Part shown: in pieces, positions 1 through 13,495 of the stretch
Numbering within the stretch: the first letter of the stretch is position 1
Layout of the letters: every line of letters begins with the position of its first letter
Origin: Lojkania enalia
Lineage: Eukaryota; Ascomycota; Dothideomycetes; Pleosporales
Direction: 5' to 3'
Assembly: GCA_010094045.1 (NCBI GenBank)
Contig: ML986580.1
Span: 822,059 to 886,058 of the forward strand
DNA: 64,000 bases
Notes under the pieces: model-generated
Databases searched by the model: none
What the model was told of the DNA's origin: nothing
What the model saw: only the letters and a program-made list of their open reading frames with translations
Position numbers and translations under genes: made by a program

Positions 1-1648
1 CAATCGCCTGACCATGGTCTACGCATTGCTGTCATTGTCAATGACATGGCATCGGTGAACATTGACGGTGCACTTATCGCGCGCTCTAAAACAGCGCCTA
101 TCAAGGGCAATACTAATGCCAAAAGTAGTGAGATTGTCGTCAAAGAGAAGATCGTGCAGATGCAAAATGGCTGTATCTGCTGCACTCTCCGCAGTGATCT
201 GCTTACTGAGCTCGCTCGTCTTGCATGGAGTGTTGAGGGTTTTGATCACGTTGTAATTGAGAGCTCAGGGATTAGTGAGCCGCAGCAAGTTGCTGAGACC
301 TTTACGGCCGAGTTGACAGAGGCCATGGTAGATGCTGAGGGAATGGAGACCGATGAAAGGGAGACATTCCTGCGAGTGTGAGTACGCTTGATCACAGTGG
401 CTTAACGGTGGGCCAACATATGCAGTGCAAAACTCGGCGGGCTTAAATCCATCGCGATGGTCGACACCATGGTCACTGTCGTCGATGCCTTCCGCTTCTT
501 CTCCGAGTTCGATACGGCAGAGTTCCTCCAGGACCGTTTCGGACGCGAAGAAGTTCCTGAAGAAGATCAGCGTACCATCTCCGATCTGTTTGCCGACCAA
601 ATCGAGTTCGCCAATGTCCTCGTCGTGAATAAAGTCGATACGGTGGATAAGGAGACACTTGGCCGCGTGCGAGCCTATGTTAAGGTGTTAAATCCGACCG
701 CGAAGATCATTGAGTCAAAGTACTCTAAGGTTGATGTGAGGGAGATGCTGAATACGGGAAAGTTTGACTTCGGGGAAGCGATTGCGAGTCCCGGGTGGTT
801 GAAGAGCTTGCATGAAATGACAGTCATGGATGTTAAGGGAAAGAAGAGGGTCGCGCCGAAGCCAGAGACTCTCGAGTAAGCATTCCTTTCCTAATCTATC
901 TACCATTACTAAAATCTATAGATACGGTATCGGCAGTCTCGTCTACCGCGCCCGTCGCCCCTTCGACCCTCTGAAACTCTATCGAGCTCTCGAAGGAAAA
1001 TTCATTCTTCTCCAAGATGAACCTGAAGACGACGGAGATGATGACGAAGAGGAACATGAAAGCGGGGAGGATTCCGGCTCAGACGTTGTTTCTCCAGCAG
1101 CCTCAGGCCCGTCGAGCGATGAAGCGGAGGAACCTCCAATAGACTCGAAGGAGATACTCGCGAATAAGAAGGCCTGTCCTTACTTCAAGGGCCTCCACCG
1201 CAGCAAAGGCATCTTCTGGCTTGCCACACGACCGCACCAAATGGGGTCTTGGAGTACAGCTGGCGCAATGCTAACGCTCGGTTCCGAAATGCCTTGGTTC
1301 TGCACTGTCGAAGAGGATGAATGGATGGCCAATGAAGAAACGGTCAAGAATATCAAAGCGGATTTTGATGGCGAGTGGGGTGATCGGAGGCAGGAAATCG
1401 TGCTCATTGGAGAGAAGCTTGATGAGAAGGCACTGACCAAGTTGCTTGACGGCTGTCTACTAAGCAAAACCGAAATGAAGAAGTGGGAGAAGATTATGCG
1501 GGATGAGGAGCTGAATGAAGAGGAGAAGCTTGAGAAGCTAGGTGAGATGTGGGATGATGGATATTGGGCGGAGTGGGGTGTTGCCGAAGATGATGAGCAC
1601 GACCATGAAGGACATAATCATTCTCATCCTCATGGTCATAAGCATTGA
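1..1648 (+). CDS. CobW/P47K (COG0523) GTPase, ZNG1-type metal chaperone, 5'-truncated by window edge
   Basis: Partial gene; the N-terminus with the Walker A loop lies left of the window. Three exons: 1-377, 426-875, 922-1648 (introns of 48 and 46 nt with good splice signals). Visible motifs are the family's CxCC metal site (GCICCTLR), the ESSGISEP switch segment, the guanine-specificity box VNKVD, and the C-terminal CobW domain beginning [13 protein letters not shown]. The protein ends in a histidine-rich tail ([16 protein letters not shown]), which fits metal binding. A long acidic insert (about [14 protein letters not shown]) splits the C-terminal domain. Members of this family are GTP-driven metal chaperones; the eukaryotic ZNG1/CBWD branch delivers zinc to methionine aminopeptidase. 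Assignment to that branch is inferred from overall resemblance. Confidence 0.93.
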
Positions 1649-2250
1649 TATGCTAGAGCAATGGAACTAATAGCGAGTGCCACCTCACCTTTCGTCATCT
1701 TAGTCATGGGTATTGGGTTTTCTAGGCTTGTGAATGTACAGGCCCGTGGATGAAGTCCAGTACGAGCAGGGCATCGGCAGATCCAAATATGAAACTTCCT
1801 TCCGGGGTCGTGATCATACATGTGGGTCTAATGCAAAAATTCAATCGTCTTAAGGCAATTCTGGGTCTTCTGCTCCTTTCCTTGTGCAGTATGGTGCCTT
1901 CATAAACCTAACAGCACGCGATTTAGAAATTCTAATTGGAAACAACACCTCGACCACGTGTCGTTTGACAATGTTGTACATACTTTGTCATTGATTTCCT
2001 TCTACGGTTACTGCACTTTGGACTTTCCCGACTTTATGTCAATGAATTTCCAATTTAAAAATTACTGTAACCGAAAACTAATTATCACGATGGCAAAATG
2101 CCAACTTCGAATCTTCTAAGAAAAATAAGTAGTCCGGAAACAACTAGCCCAACTCGAGAATTTCAACAAACAAGGAATATCGACCTAGCAGCCGGCATAA
2201 AAAGCCAAGCCCCACAAAATTCATACACAACGTAACTGATATCAATTTCC
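1649..2250. other. Intergenic, convergent 3' ends
   Basis: Lies between the 3' ends of the CobW gene (+) and the LRR gene (-). It is AT-leaning, with short polypyrimidine stretches and only short random reading frames. I see no RNA gene or repeat. Confidence 0.6.
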
Positions 2251-5200
2251 TCACGCCTTCTTCATCCGACTCCTTGTTCTGCCCGCAACCGGACTTTTCA
2301 ACTCTTCCTTCAGCGGCATAGCTTTCTTCCTTCCCGGCTTTTTCTTCTCCTTTTCCGCCGTTGATTCTCCCTGCTTTACGCTAATTTCCCCTTCAACATC
2401 ATTGACTTTCTTTTTATCCCTCGTAGTTCCAGTCCTCTTCCCACCTCTATGCCCCCGTTTCGTACCCCTTTCTGGATTCCCTTTTCTCCGCTTCTCAATC
2501 CCCTCTTGCTCCTCCTCGTCTAGAGTTAGCAATTTCGGCTGCACGTACTTGCTATCATTGCTTTTCTTGGTCCGCTTTTTCTTTCTGGGCTCCTCGGGCT
2601 CAAACTCACTTAAACTCGGATCGTCATCTGAGGGTGGTGACCCATCGATGTATTTCCTGTCGTCAGTTTTTGTGCGATTGGTCGTCTTCTTCGGGCGTTC
2701 GAGTTCGGTTGTTGGGATGGACTTGGTGCTAGGGTTCTTTCGCTTTGCCGGAGCGGTTGTGATTTTCATTTTGATTGACTGGGGGGGAGGGGAGGGTGAG
2801 GGTTGTGCGATTGGGGGGGATAGCGGGATTTCTGTGGGTGTGGCTGTAGGCTCTGGTTCTGGAGATCTTTCAAGATCTTCTTCTAATTCTAGCGTAAGCG
2901 CAGCCTCTGCCATTCTGGAGTGGGGGATTTCAGATAGACCACGAGTCACCATGCCGACTGTGGTAGTCGTTTTGGTATCAGGCGTTTTAGTAACTTCGAC
3001 GCCTACACCGCCTACTCGAATAGTCGAAGATCTCGACATCTTCGTCCTAGCCGCCGATACGCCGTCATCTTCACCATCGCCGCGTTTTCGCTTCTCAGCT
3101 GATGCAGAGGGCGAGATAATTGACTGGTCAAGACCTGATGGAGTAGAGAACGACTCTATAGGTATTGCAAATTTCGGATATATTTGCCCCAATTCGAATT
3201 GCAGATTCTGGCCAGCTTCCTCGCGGATGATCCTCGTCAGGGGATGTTCTGCGGCAGGCTGGGCTTCAAGGTTTACAGCCGGTTCGGCTTCAGCTGGAAG
3301 TCCTCCAGTGACCCGCGCATGCAAGAACTCGGACAGTTCGTCGGCCAAAGACTCTCTTTCTATAGGAGATGCCACTTGTCCCGAACTACACCTAATCTCA
3401 TGCAAACGATATTGAAGCCACTGAAGTGCCGTTTCTTTCTCCTTGCGCTTCTCATGAAGGCTTACGATGAACGGATCCGGAGTATTCGTGAGAATGCTAG
3501 GTTGGTAATCATCTTCCCGCTGCTCCAAATCCGCAATATCTTCTTTTACCCGTGCGATTTGACCATCTAGCTCTTCCGGTGTAGGCTGCTCAAACTCAAT
3601 ACTCTGACCCGACCTCTCCTTCTCCCTTTCCATCTGAACCTTATGCTGCTGCCTTGCTACGTGTAGCTTGTCCTCTAGCTGTTTTTCCCTCACCGCCGCC
3701 AGCTCCGCCGCCAATCTCGCCTTCTTGACCTCGATATTCTCCCCAGCTTCCGTGTCCATGTAGTCCTTTTGCGTGAATATACGATCGCCCCATTCTGGAA
3801 CTGCCTCGCTGAACATTTCCACATTCCGCTTCCCATTTTCCTTGACGCCATGGTCATGAAACACGACCCTCCTCTTCGGCCAAATCCAACTGCGCCTCAC
3901 GAATCGTCCTGCCGGCCACACCTTATCTTCAGGCTCGTGCTCGAACTCCTCAGGCTTGGCGTGCGAAATGAATCGCACCAGATCCTCCTGCGTTTGTATA
4001 TGCTGCCGTTCGTCTGTATACATAAGCATTTCCCAGCCAAAATTAGTATTGAGTAGGTTTGCTAGACGCCAGGATCCGATCTTGTCGAAGCAGCGAGGCA
4101 TTCGGACACGCAAGCATGTCAGTCTTGTAAGTTTGAGCGCATACTCAGCCCAGAAGCGCTGCCAGCCAACCGCTTCCCGTGTGTATGCGGCCCTGCGTGC
4201 AAGATGTTGCAGCTTTGCATAGTCCACTGGCCCCGCGTCTCCTGAATCGGAGTCATCTGACGGGTGATCGTTTGCATTTTCGCCAACATGCGGCGACGAC
4301 GCGGAGCAAGCATTTGCAAGGCCTTTGTAGCTCTTTGGGATTCCGTCTCTGGGCCTTAGTATATGTTTATTTGCCATCTTTTGCTGCGTTGCGTACGAAT
4401 AGGTACGTTTTGGATGCTTTTGTGGGAGGCGCTGGAGAACGAATGGACAATCATCTCCTTTGTTGAGCCACGGGCAATGCGCAAAGGGGCAGGTTGCAGG
4501 CGGTCGCTCATATGACTGTACTTGGTCGATCTCTTCTAGCCTCTCCTTGCTCAACGGATTCCGCAAATCGTAGAATATCGAAAGGCTATCTATCTGTCCG
4601 GCAATCAAACTAAGATTGGTATCGAATCTTTTGTTCAGCCATTGCTTCCACTTTCCTTCGTTGTATGGCCATCCCCAGTAGAGACTTGAACCGTGGAGAT
4701 CACGTCTCCCTATGAGTAGATGCACAGGGATATGCGCTTCTCTGAGGCACTGGAACTGGTTCTCAATTCTCGCAAGATACTGCTCGTTCTCAAGAAGCTC
4801 CCGCGAGTATGCCGTGTCCAGCGTACTCTCCATCTCTTCAGGCAGCATGAGCCAATCCCAGTCAAAGATCGGCCTCCAAGAAAATTCCTCGCTGAGCCAG
4901 TCGTATACTTCTTTAAGATTTCGACTTAGACTTGATGTCTGGGAACCTACTTCCCAAATGCTCGAGGCTATTTCGTGGGGGCTCTGGATAAAGGCTAGGG
5001 GATGAATTGGGTCAGTGCTTCCAACCTGCGGTTCTGGAGTAATTGGGACAATCTTAACTTTCAGCTTCCTACTTGGCCGGGCATCATAGAGATTGCCGAG
5101 CATCTGGCCCAATGTATCTGCACGAGACTGTTGGAGGAGGTACTCTATGTACTCATGGTTAGATGATGTATCTATCGAACATCCAGGATGTCGCGGTTGA

Positions 5201-6309
5201 CTCTTCGTTGGTGACCTCGGCCCCAATCTGAACCCAGCGGTGCTCTGGTAATAGCTAGCGCTATATGCAGATTGTGTCTCTCTCGATTTTTTATCCGGAT
5301 CTGACACATTATCCCTGATTCGTAATGGATACATCTGAATCCATGCGCCAAGGTCCAGGCCGACTGTCTTCACTGACGTCCGATTTTGAAGTTCTTCCAA
5401 AGTGAATCTCAACAATGGGAGCGACATTCGCGCTTCAATGTGGCGTACAGTTTCGGGAAGGTTTTCAGACAATCCGAGTATAAGCCCGCAGACCGATTTA
5501 TGAAGATCGCAATATAAATCATGACCCAGGTTGTACTCACCCCGAATGGAGAGTGTCTGCAAGGAAGAACATGCTGGCACCACCGTAGAAACAACGGTAT
5601 CTTTTTACTGTCCCCCGCGCCAGTCACGCACACCAAGCCAATTAAGTCTCTTCAAGACCTGATGCTTCGACTCCTCTAGTGTCCGGGCCATCAACTTCCA
5701 GTCCGGCATCCTGTTCTCGAAACCTATGCAATGCTGGAGATGACTGAGATCAAGCCTAGTCAGATTCGGAAACGAGTCTGCAATCCACTTAATATCATCT
5801 AGGGTCATCCAGTGGCTCACAGCAATGCTCTTAACATAGGCCTGATTCGCCGGTGTCGCGTCGATAGCTGCCCTAAAAGCATTCCACCTCTCTTTCTCGG
5901 ACGGATAGCCGTGCCATTTGCCTCTTGCTTTGCATCCTCTCTCGCGCTCCCATAACAACCGCCTTTTCTTCAAATCCCCATCGCCCTCCCAGAATGAGAA
6001 ACACTCCTGTGAGCCTGCTGATTCTTTTTTCGATAGGCCGTGCCAGTCCCAGTACGTAAATGGCTCTGCATAAGCATTTTCCTCGACATGGGCTTGTCGT
6101 GCTTCTTCCTTACTGCCACTTGCTATCTTGTACGCTGCAGCCGCCTCTCGTGTCAGGCGATTGAAGATCTCGGACTTGGGCTTATACTTCGGTTCCCCTT
6201 GCGAAGGCACAATCCTGGATGGCAGATCATCAATCGGTATAATCGACCGCGATTTCCGTCCCATACTCTTCCCGGCCACAGGACATGCAATAGCTCCGGA
6301 TTCAGTCAT
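2251..6309 (-). CDS. Large uncharacterised leucine-rich-repeat protein, interrupted by one in-frame TAA
   Basis: No known family recognised by name. Two long reading frames, 6309-5608 and 5604-2251, are in the same phase and are separated only by the TAA at 5605-5607. The first ATG is at 6309 (MTESGAIACPVAGKS). The N-terminal part has LRR-like segments (FPNLTRLDLSHL, VLKRLNWLGVRDW) that continue after the stop (PACSSLQTLSIRG). Next come a cysteine-containing segment (CPFAHCPWL), a coiled-coil-prone glutamate/lysine region, and a long basic low-complexity tail ending GRTRSRMKKA, which suggests a nuclear protein. Total about 1350 residues. The stop could be a nonsense mutation or sequence error, or lie inside a 75-nt intron (donor GTGCGT, acceptor TTGCAG, phase preserved). 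The intron would delete a good LRR segment, so I favour a broken or misread codon. Confidence 0.6.
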
Positions 6310-7170
6310 CTGCAACTTCTTGTCTCGGACAACAGTTTCGAGAACGCGGTATCAGTTCGTTGAACGCTGTGGAAGTGGTTTCCAGGACAGTGGCTTAGAC
6401 CTGCGTTGGAAGTGGAGAAACATATCCAGCATCTCCGCCCATACCAGCTCATGGCTCAGCAGAATTGCGTTCTTTGTTGTGCGCCTCTTACCTGCCCTCT
6501 ACCCGTTTGCATACAAAGGACGCCTGCCACCGGATTCGGTCGGTCAACGCGCCCAATTTGCCACACCCTTCAAATGAACAGAGAGGAGATCACTGGCCGC
6601 AGGTGCGTCATTGGAATGGCCGAGGACGAATGCATAATCTGTCTTTGGTCTACGAAAGTGAAGATGGAGCACACGCCAAGTCATAAGTGCAGCATTCCAC
6701 AAGATGCGATCGGCCTATGGTTTTATAATAAATCTAGCCACGTATTCTCGAGCCACACTTCACATCTTACTGGATTAACATACATATTAATTAGCACGGA
6801 TCATCATGTGATCACACTGGTCGATGTAGAAGTGAGGCGAGCATAGGGCTGAAATGCTTGTTTCCTTAAGGTCTTTTTCGCTTGCTCGAACTTGACTAGA
6901 AACACAAACAGAGAAATGGACTCTGGAAACGAACTACGATCTCAGAAAGTAACCATGTTCACTAGCGGCGCAGTGGTTTCGAGAAAGCATGGGAGAAATA
7001 AATTGCGGATATCGAGATCAGTCTCCAAAAGACTTAATTGTGAAGAGGAGAACCGCAAAAAGTCTTCTCAAGCAACCGGTGCCTCAAAGAATAAAACTTT
7101 CCGTTACCCGTCGCAAGAATTCCGAGCCGTTTCATCATGCATACACCCATCCGGGAACAATTTGACAAGT
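6310..7170. other. Intergenic between LRR gene start and calmodulin 3' end
   Basis: Contains the presumed promoter of the LRR gene and the 3'-UTR of calmodulin. Reading frames here (for example around 6406-6846) have no recognisable domain, and I do not support any as a gene. Confidence 0.55.
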
Positions 7171-8115
<945 letters not shown>

Positions 8116-8657
8116 AGCTGCTATTTCTGTGCAGGCGAAGGCTTTTTGAGAGTTGAAGTGTCTGTCGAATGGACACGCAGCCGTGGATTGGGAGTAGGTC
8201 GAGCGTGGTGTGGGTGTTGTAGGAAAGGAGAAGCGCAGATGTTTGCGGCTGGAGGAGCAGTAGGTAGGAACCAGTGCTGAAATGCCTGACGGTCGGCTGC
8301 GAGCCAAAGGGGAAAGGCGCCGTGACTTGGGGGGGGGGGTCCAGGTGCAACCGGGGGCAGCCGTTAATTTGCCCCTTCATAGTACCGGTCTGTCGCCTTG
8401 GCCGCTAATTTCTCTCTTCTTAGTGAATAAGTGATGTGTCACATTGGTCACTAAATATCCTGTCCCTGCCTTACGTAGCCAGTCTGGAGCTCGTACCAGT
8501 GCGGCTCTGCAGCAGCCGCGAGCGTTCGACATTCATCCACTATTCACCTCCAGCCAGCCCGCACCAAGTAGCCCGCCTGTCTATTCGGACGACGACTCGC
8601 TCGCTGCGCATCCAGCAGATCATGACATAGCGACTTCGCATCCGAAATACCTGCGCC
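8116..8657. promoter_or_regulatory. Divergent calmodulin / TLG2 promoter region
   Basis: A 542-bp space separates the calmodulin ATG (8115, minus) from the TLG2 ATG (8658, plus), so it must hold both promoters. It contains a run of about ten G at 8330-8339 and GC-rich pyrimidine/purine tracts. No specific factor site is claimed. Confidence 0.6.
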
Positions 8658-9957
8658 ATGTGGCGCGACCGGACGAACCTGTGAGTGCGGCCCGGGCAGC
8701 TCCATGGCCACGCTTTTGGCTGACGCAGCCCGAACAGCTTCATTTCCTACCGCCAGTCCTACTCGCACCACCCCGCAAAGAAGCCGCGGTACGGCGGGCC
8801 GGCATCGAATGGCTTCGGTGATGGGCGCGTCTCCGAGGAGCGCCTAGGACTTATGTCCTCGGGTGCCTACGAGGACGATGGCGATGCGGTGATTGAGATG
8901 GACCTGCTCCCCCCGCGGTGGCTCGACATCCAGGATGAAATCACAGAGCGGCTTGCAGAAATTGCAAAGCAGACGCGGAAGCTGGACCATTTGCACCAGA
9001 AGCACGTGCTCCCTGGGTTCGACGACGAGGAAGTCAAGAAGCAGGAGGAGCGGGAGATTGAACAGACAACGCAGGCAATTACCCACGAGTTCCAGCAGTG
9101 CCAGAAAGCTATAAAGCGAATCGAGATGATGGTGCGCGAAGCAAAGCAGCAGGGAAACTTGAACCGGGGCGAAGAGACCATGGCCCGGAACCTCAAGATT
9201 TCCCTAGCTTCAAGGGTCGGCGAAGTGAGCGCCATGTTCCGCAAGAAGCAGACGGCGTATATGAAGAGTAAGTTATCTTTGAAATGCCCCTAGAACTCTG
9301 GCTAACATGTCCAAAGAGCTCCGCGACCTCGGCGGCTTTGCCTCTCCTTTCCGTGCTGCAACTCCTGTCCAAAACCCCTACAATGACCCCGCCCTCCAAG
9401 AATCCGATGCCGACAGGTCATTCTCCCAGTCGACACTTTTACAAACGAAGCAACAGCGCCTTCGCCACGACCCCAACGAAGCCCTTATCGCTCAGCGGGA
9501 GCGTGAAATCGAGGATATAGCCCAGGGTATCATCGAGCTGGCCAATATTTTCCAGGAGTTGCAGGCCATGGTTATTGATCAAGGCAGCATGCTGGATCGA
9601 ATTGACTATAATGTGGAACGCATGACAACAGACGTGAAGGAGGCAGCCAAAGAACTCAAGGTTGCTTCGGGATATCAGCGGAGAAGCATTAAGAGGAAGA
9701 TCATGCTACTTCTCGCAATACTGATAGCAGGTCTTTTCATCCTGCTATCCTTAAAGTTAGGTCGCAGAGGGGGTAGCAGCCCACCTCCGCCGGCACCGGC
9801 ACCCCAAGAACCCGCCAAGCCCGCCGACCCTCCTGCTCCTCCAGCAGAACCTTTACGGAGTAGATCACACCCGATCGTGGTCCATCCAAGTCAAAATTGG
9901 TATAGAAGGAAACGACGGTTGTGGCAAGAGGCTGGAGGCGATCCATTAGTGTTTTAG
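8658..9957 (+). CDS. TLG2: t-SNARE of the TLG2 / syntaxin-16 family
   Basis: Three exons: 8658-8680, 8738-9267, 9317-9957 (1194 nt, 397 residues). The 23-nt first exon encodes MWRDRTNL and joins to FISYRQSYSHHPAKKPRYGG, the typical fungal Tlg2 start. An N-terminal helical (Habc-type) region precedes a syntaxin SNARE motif (REREIEDIAQGIIELANIF, then QELQAMVIDQGSMLDRID), followed by a membrane anchor at about residues 313-331 (IMLLLAILIAGLFILLSL). About 65 residues, proline-rich, lie beyond the anchor on the lumenal side (PPPPAPAP...). Tlg2 is a Qa-SNARE for endosome-to-Golgi fusion, regulated by Vps45. Both introns have clear branch sites (CTGAC, GCTAAC). Confidence 0.93.
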
Positions 9958-11736
9958 CGCGTAAAGTTATATTGTAAGATACACGGCAATTGAGCGTGAT
10001 AGCGATGCCCGATCGTTATCATATTCCGACGATTTATTGTGGCTTCCCTTTACCTTGTTAGGCGCTTATGCAAATTGCTCATAGCTTCGGGATTGACGCA
10101 CTATGAAAGATACAAGCATGCGAAAACTGTCCCACACCCACGTAGGCAGGCGGCAGGCCATCAATCTCGCCTTCTCCAGCTTTGCGGTATCATACGATGA
10201 GATATGATTGTATCTCATTTATATTAGTCCTAGATGCAGGGGTCCGATGTGTGTGAACCAACGTCGAAGAAATTTCCGCCTAGAACCAGAACCTATATTC
10301 TTATTGCTTAATCTCATCTGCGCTACGGAGATTCGTGAAATCCCAATTGTACCATGAGTTCCTTGGTCCCAATTCATATCCGTTCGAGAAGAAAGCGCGA
10401 GTGAGCAGAAGCTTATTCTCCCTTTTCCCAGGCGTCCTACTCCAAACCAGACATAGAAGTTCTTTCATGGCCAATGAACCATTATCACTTCCCTTGCTTC
10501 CCAGCTGTCCATCTCATCAAATGATAACGGGCGAGACGAACATGATCTTAATGCATTCTTATCATCCAGCGAATTTCCTGCAAGTCTATGTTGATTCTGA
10601 CTTCAGGTATATCTATGCGCCGCTAATCAAGACACGGGAGACATACATCAGAACCCTGATTGGAAGTTGAATGATTCTTCAATCTTCGAATTTCCGCATA
10701 GCGTCTTAAATACGCGATTGCCAGATCGCATGAGGATCCATATGTGATTAGAGACCTCACTACAACACACGAATGCAGTACCAAGAATCCACACAGTTGA
10801 CGCAGGGAAGGTAAACCGAGATCTGATAGCAAGACCTCATGACATATTCCCAGTCACAACAGAGCGAGCTGATGACGTACTTCGAGATGGACGTGAGAGC
10901 TACAAGCATATCAACTAGACAGTTTTTTGATTTGATTTTCACGATAAGTAGTGGACGGCAACTGAGTCTTCTTCATTGAATCAATCATACAAAATTAAAA
11001 AGAAACTCTGATAATCAAACAACAACCCCAAGCCCGCACAGAAGATTACAGCGCGGGGACAGAATCCAGTATCCCTTCAGCTCGTCAGGCGATCAACCTG
11101 ATAGGAGAAGTGTGGCTCTCCCGTTAATTGCTCTCTGAAATATTTCTTTTTTTTCTATAGCCTCTCGATAGGGTGGGGGATCGAGTATTCACCTCCAAAC
11201 CACGCGTCTAAATTGCGTCACTCCCCGCAAGATTTTTCGCAAGCCCTCCCAGATTCCTCTTGCCAGGACTCTATGATAGAATATAACCACCATCGCCCAT
11301 GAACTCGCTTGTATAATAGTTGTACTGGAGGTGGCAAATGAAGACTGCTCAATATACGAGACTAGTGGCTCTTGATAATCTCATAACCGTAATACATAGA
11401 AGTTTCCGAGCCTATTGATTATGCTAATTATTGTGGGAGTATTCTTCGGCCATTATTGATCGATTTGAGGCACAGAGTGTTTATTCTGGACAATAGTGGA
11501 AGTTCTGAATCATATTTCGAAGCATTATGAGGACGGTCAGACAACGGAAATTGAAACTATGTCGTATTTGTAAGGTCCTAGTACAACGGAGTAGTTGAGT
11601 CGAATTAATTTGTCTGCCTTCGAAGTGGGTATACGTTTTGGAGAGGACAGAGATGCAACAAGCTCCTTGCGAGTTTGCCCTTACTTAGCGTCAACTGTCT
11701 AGAATAGGACAGTTTCTGCAGTAAGGTACTCCGCAA
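9958..11736. other. Gene-free stretch
   Basis: About 1.8 kb between the 3' end of TLG2 and the 3' end of the INO80F-domain gene. It is AT-rich with scattered short frames (longest at 10335-10670) that show no domain and no codon bias like the neighbours. I see no repeat or RNA gene. Confidence 0.5.
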
Positions 11737-12667
11737 CTACCTGTTCACAGCTGTGAAGCCCCCGCCTGGACCACCAGTTGTATCGGTCATCTCTGTATCT
11801 CGATCCCGCCTCTCGCCGTTTTGCGCATCGTGGCCTTCAGACGGAGGGGCATGTGCGCTCGAATGTGCCCGACGTCGATCGTCGTATTCTGTATCGTTTT
11901 CCGGGGCCCGCTGCTCATCATACGCGGCATCAAAGTAGGTGCCCCGAGACGACTCTGTCGGACGCTGGGGTTGAAGCGGCGGCAGATGTGATGGATGCAA
12001 AGGTGGAAGAACTGCCTGATCCGTACCATTGACGGTGTGCGGGGAGGTGGCATTTGGTTGAACGTTGGTGAAGAACGGATTCGAACGGCTCGGATCTGGG
12101 GTACTTTGGGCGGAGGACATGGGGTTCATGGGATGTAGGACATTCTGGTGCTGGACGCTTCCGGGGCTGGCGTGGCCTGGCACTCGGCCGCCCAGATGCG
12201 TCTCACCGGCAGGAGTGGTCTTGCGGTGGCTTCGCTTACTCCTTAAGGGCTTGTCCGTAGGGGTCGGTGGAGGACTGCTGCTCCGATCCGAGTCGTCAAC
12301 GTTGTAGTCCATATGTTTCTCCAGTTGCTCGAGCAAAAAAGCTCGCTCCAGACGCATCTTGATAATTGCGCGATTTAAGCGCTTAATCCTAAGGCGGGTG
12401 CCGTCATTGTTCTCCTCGATATCGTTAATGCGCCGCCGGAGCTCGATGCATTTACGGTAGTACGCCGTTTCAACGGATGGGGGGAGATCCTTCTGTGAGA
12501 ATGTTCTGCCTGTTGCTCAAGAATTAGCTTGAGAATCTGCATATTCTAGTAATACATGATGAGTTTAGCCTATTGCAAGCCGGGCATGAAGCGCTTCCGA
12601 AGCTCCTTGCGCAGCCCGGAAGGAGTCCACAACACTCAGGACAGCATCACGTACCTGATTGAGGCAT
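11737..12667 (-). CDS. INO80 complex subunit F-domain protein
   Basis: Two exons: 12667-12655 (13 nt, MPQS plus one base) and 12509-11737, joined across a 145-nt intron; 261 residues. The joined start reads MPQSGRTFSQKDLPPS, then VETAYYRKCIELRRRINDIE and LRIKRLNRAIIKMRLERAFL. This is the basic coiled-coil module called the INO80 subunit F domain (TFPT in animals, related segments in fungal Nhp10-type subunits). The rest is low complexity, rich in S, P, H and T, and ends TGGPGGGFTAVNR. It is likely a nuclear chromatin-remodeller subunit binding the INO80 scaffold. Family assignment rests on the N-terminal 80 residues only. Confidence 0.72.
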
Positions 12668-13495
12668 GTTGAGGGATGATGGAAATGACGCTTAAGGCCG
12701 CAATATGAAAATGTGAGTTCGATAAAGAGGAAATAGTGAGCGAGAATGGTAGTTGTTGAGCAGAACGAGATGTCTGGGGAGGTGTTCTGGCCTCACGAAC
12801 GCGAATGATGCAGGAGGGCGCGCTCCAACACCTCGGCTTTTCGTTTCTCCGACGCACGCCCCTGATTTCAACTTTCACTTGTCTTCATCAGCAAGACCAA
12901 CGGAAAGCAATATACTAGCTTGAGAAGGCCTAGCGTCCGTTCATGTCCTCAGATGATAGAGTGGAGGACTCCCATCGACTCCATGTAGTTTCACTGTGAA
13001 TAATCCGCGTTTCAGCTTGGCGAGAACCTTCGCGGAGCCTCTTGCATTAGGTCGGCAACATGAAATAGGCCACGGCTATCAAAGCAATCAACAGCTGCAA
13101 TATCTATAAACTAACTTGCATCGCAAAGTTAAATCCCTAGGATCTTAATCACGGTATCCCATATATTCAAGGAGAAACATATTTGGCACAATCACAGGCC
13201 AAAATATGAAAGAACAATCCATAATAATCCTATGGGAGGCTGGATTTCTTGTAATTCACTTCCTATTCGTTCTTTGTACAATAGTCTGACTCTGTCACAC
13301 TTAGTAATGTTATTTAAGAGTATGCATGAGATCCTTGTCTTCTGCGAGGACCTTGCTCGCCTACTCGGGGTATCTTTTATGCCTCTGACCTACGCGCGGC
13401 GCAAACATTGGGCCTGCTACCGGCCTTTCTCCTGATGAACAGTTTCATCTTGTATTCGTCCTCCCATTACTATTAAACTATTTGCCCCAATACTC
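12668..13495. other. Intergenic
   Basis: About 830 bp holding the upstream region of the INO80F-domain gene and the 3' end of NIP7. AT-rich, with no recognisable coding, RNA or repeat signal. Confidence 0.5.

Noticed and set aside
6406..6846. 146-codon plus-strand frame
   Set aside because: No recognisable product, overlaps other random frames, and lies in the region between the LRR gene promoter and the calmodulin 3' end.
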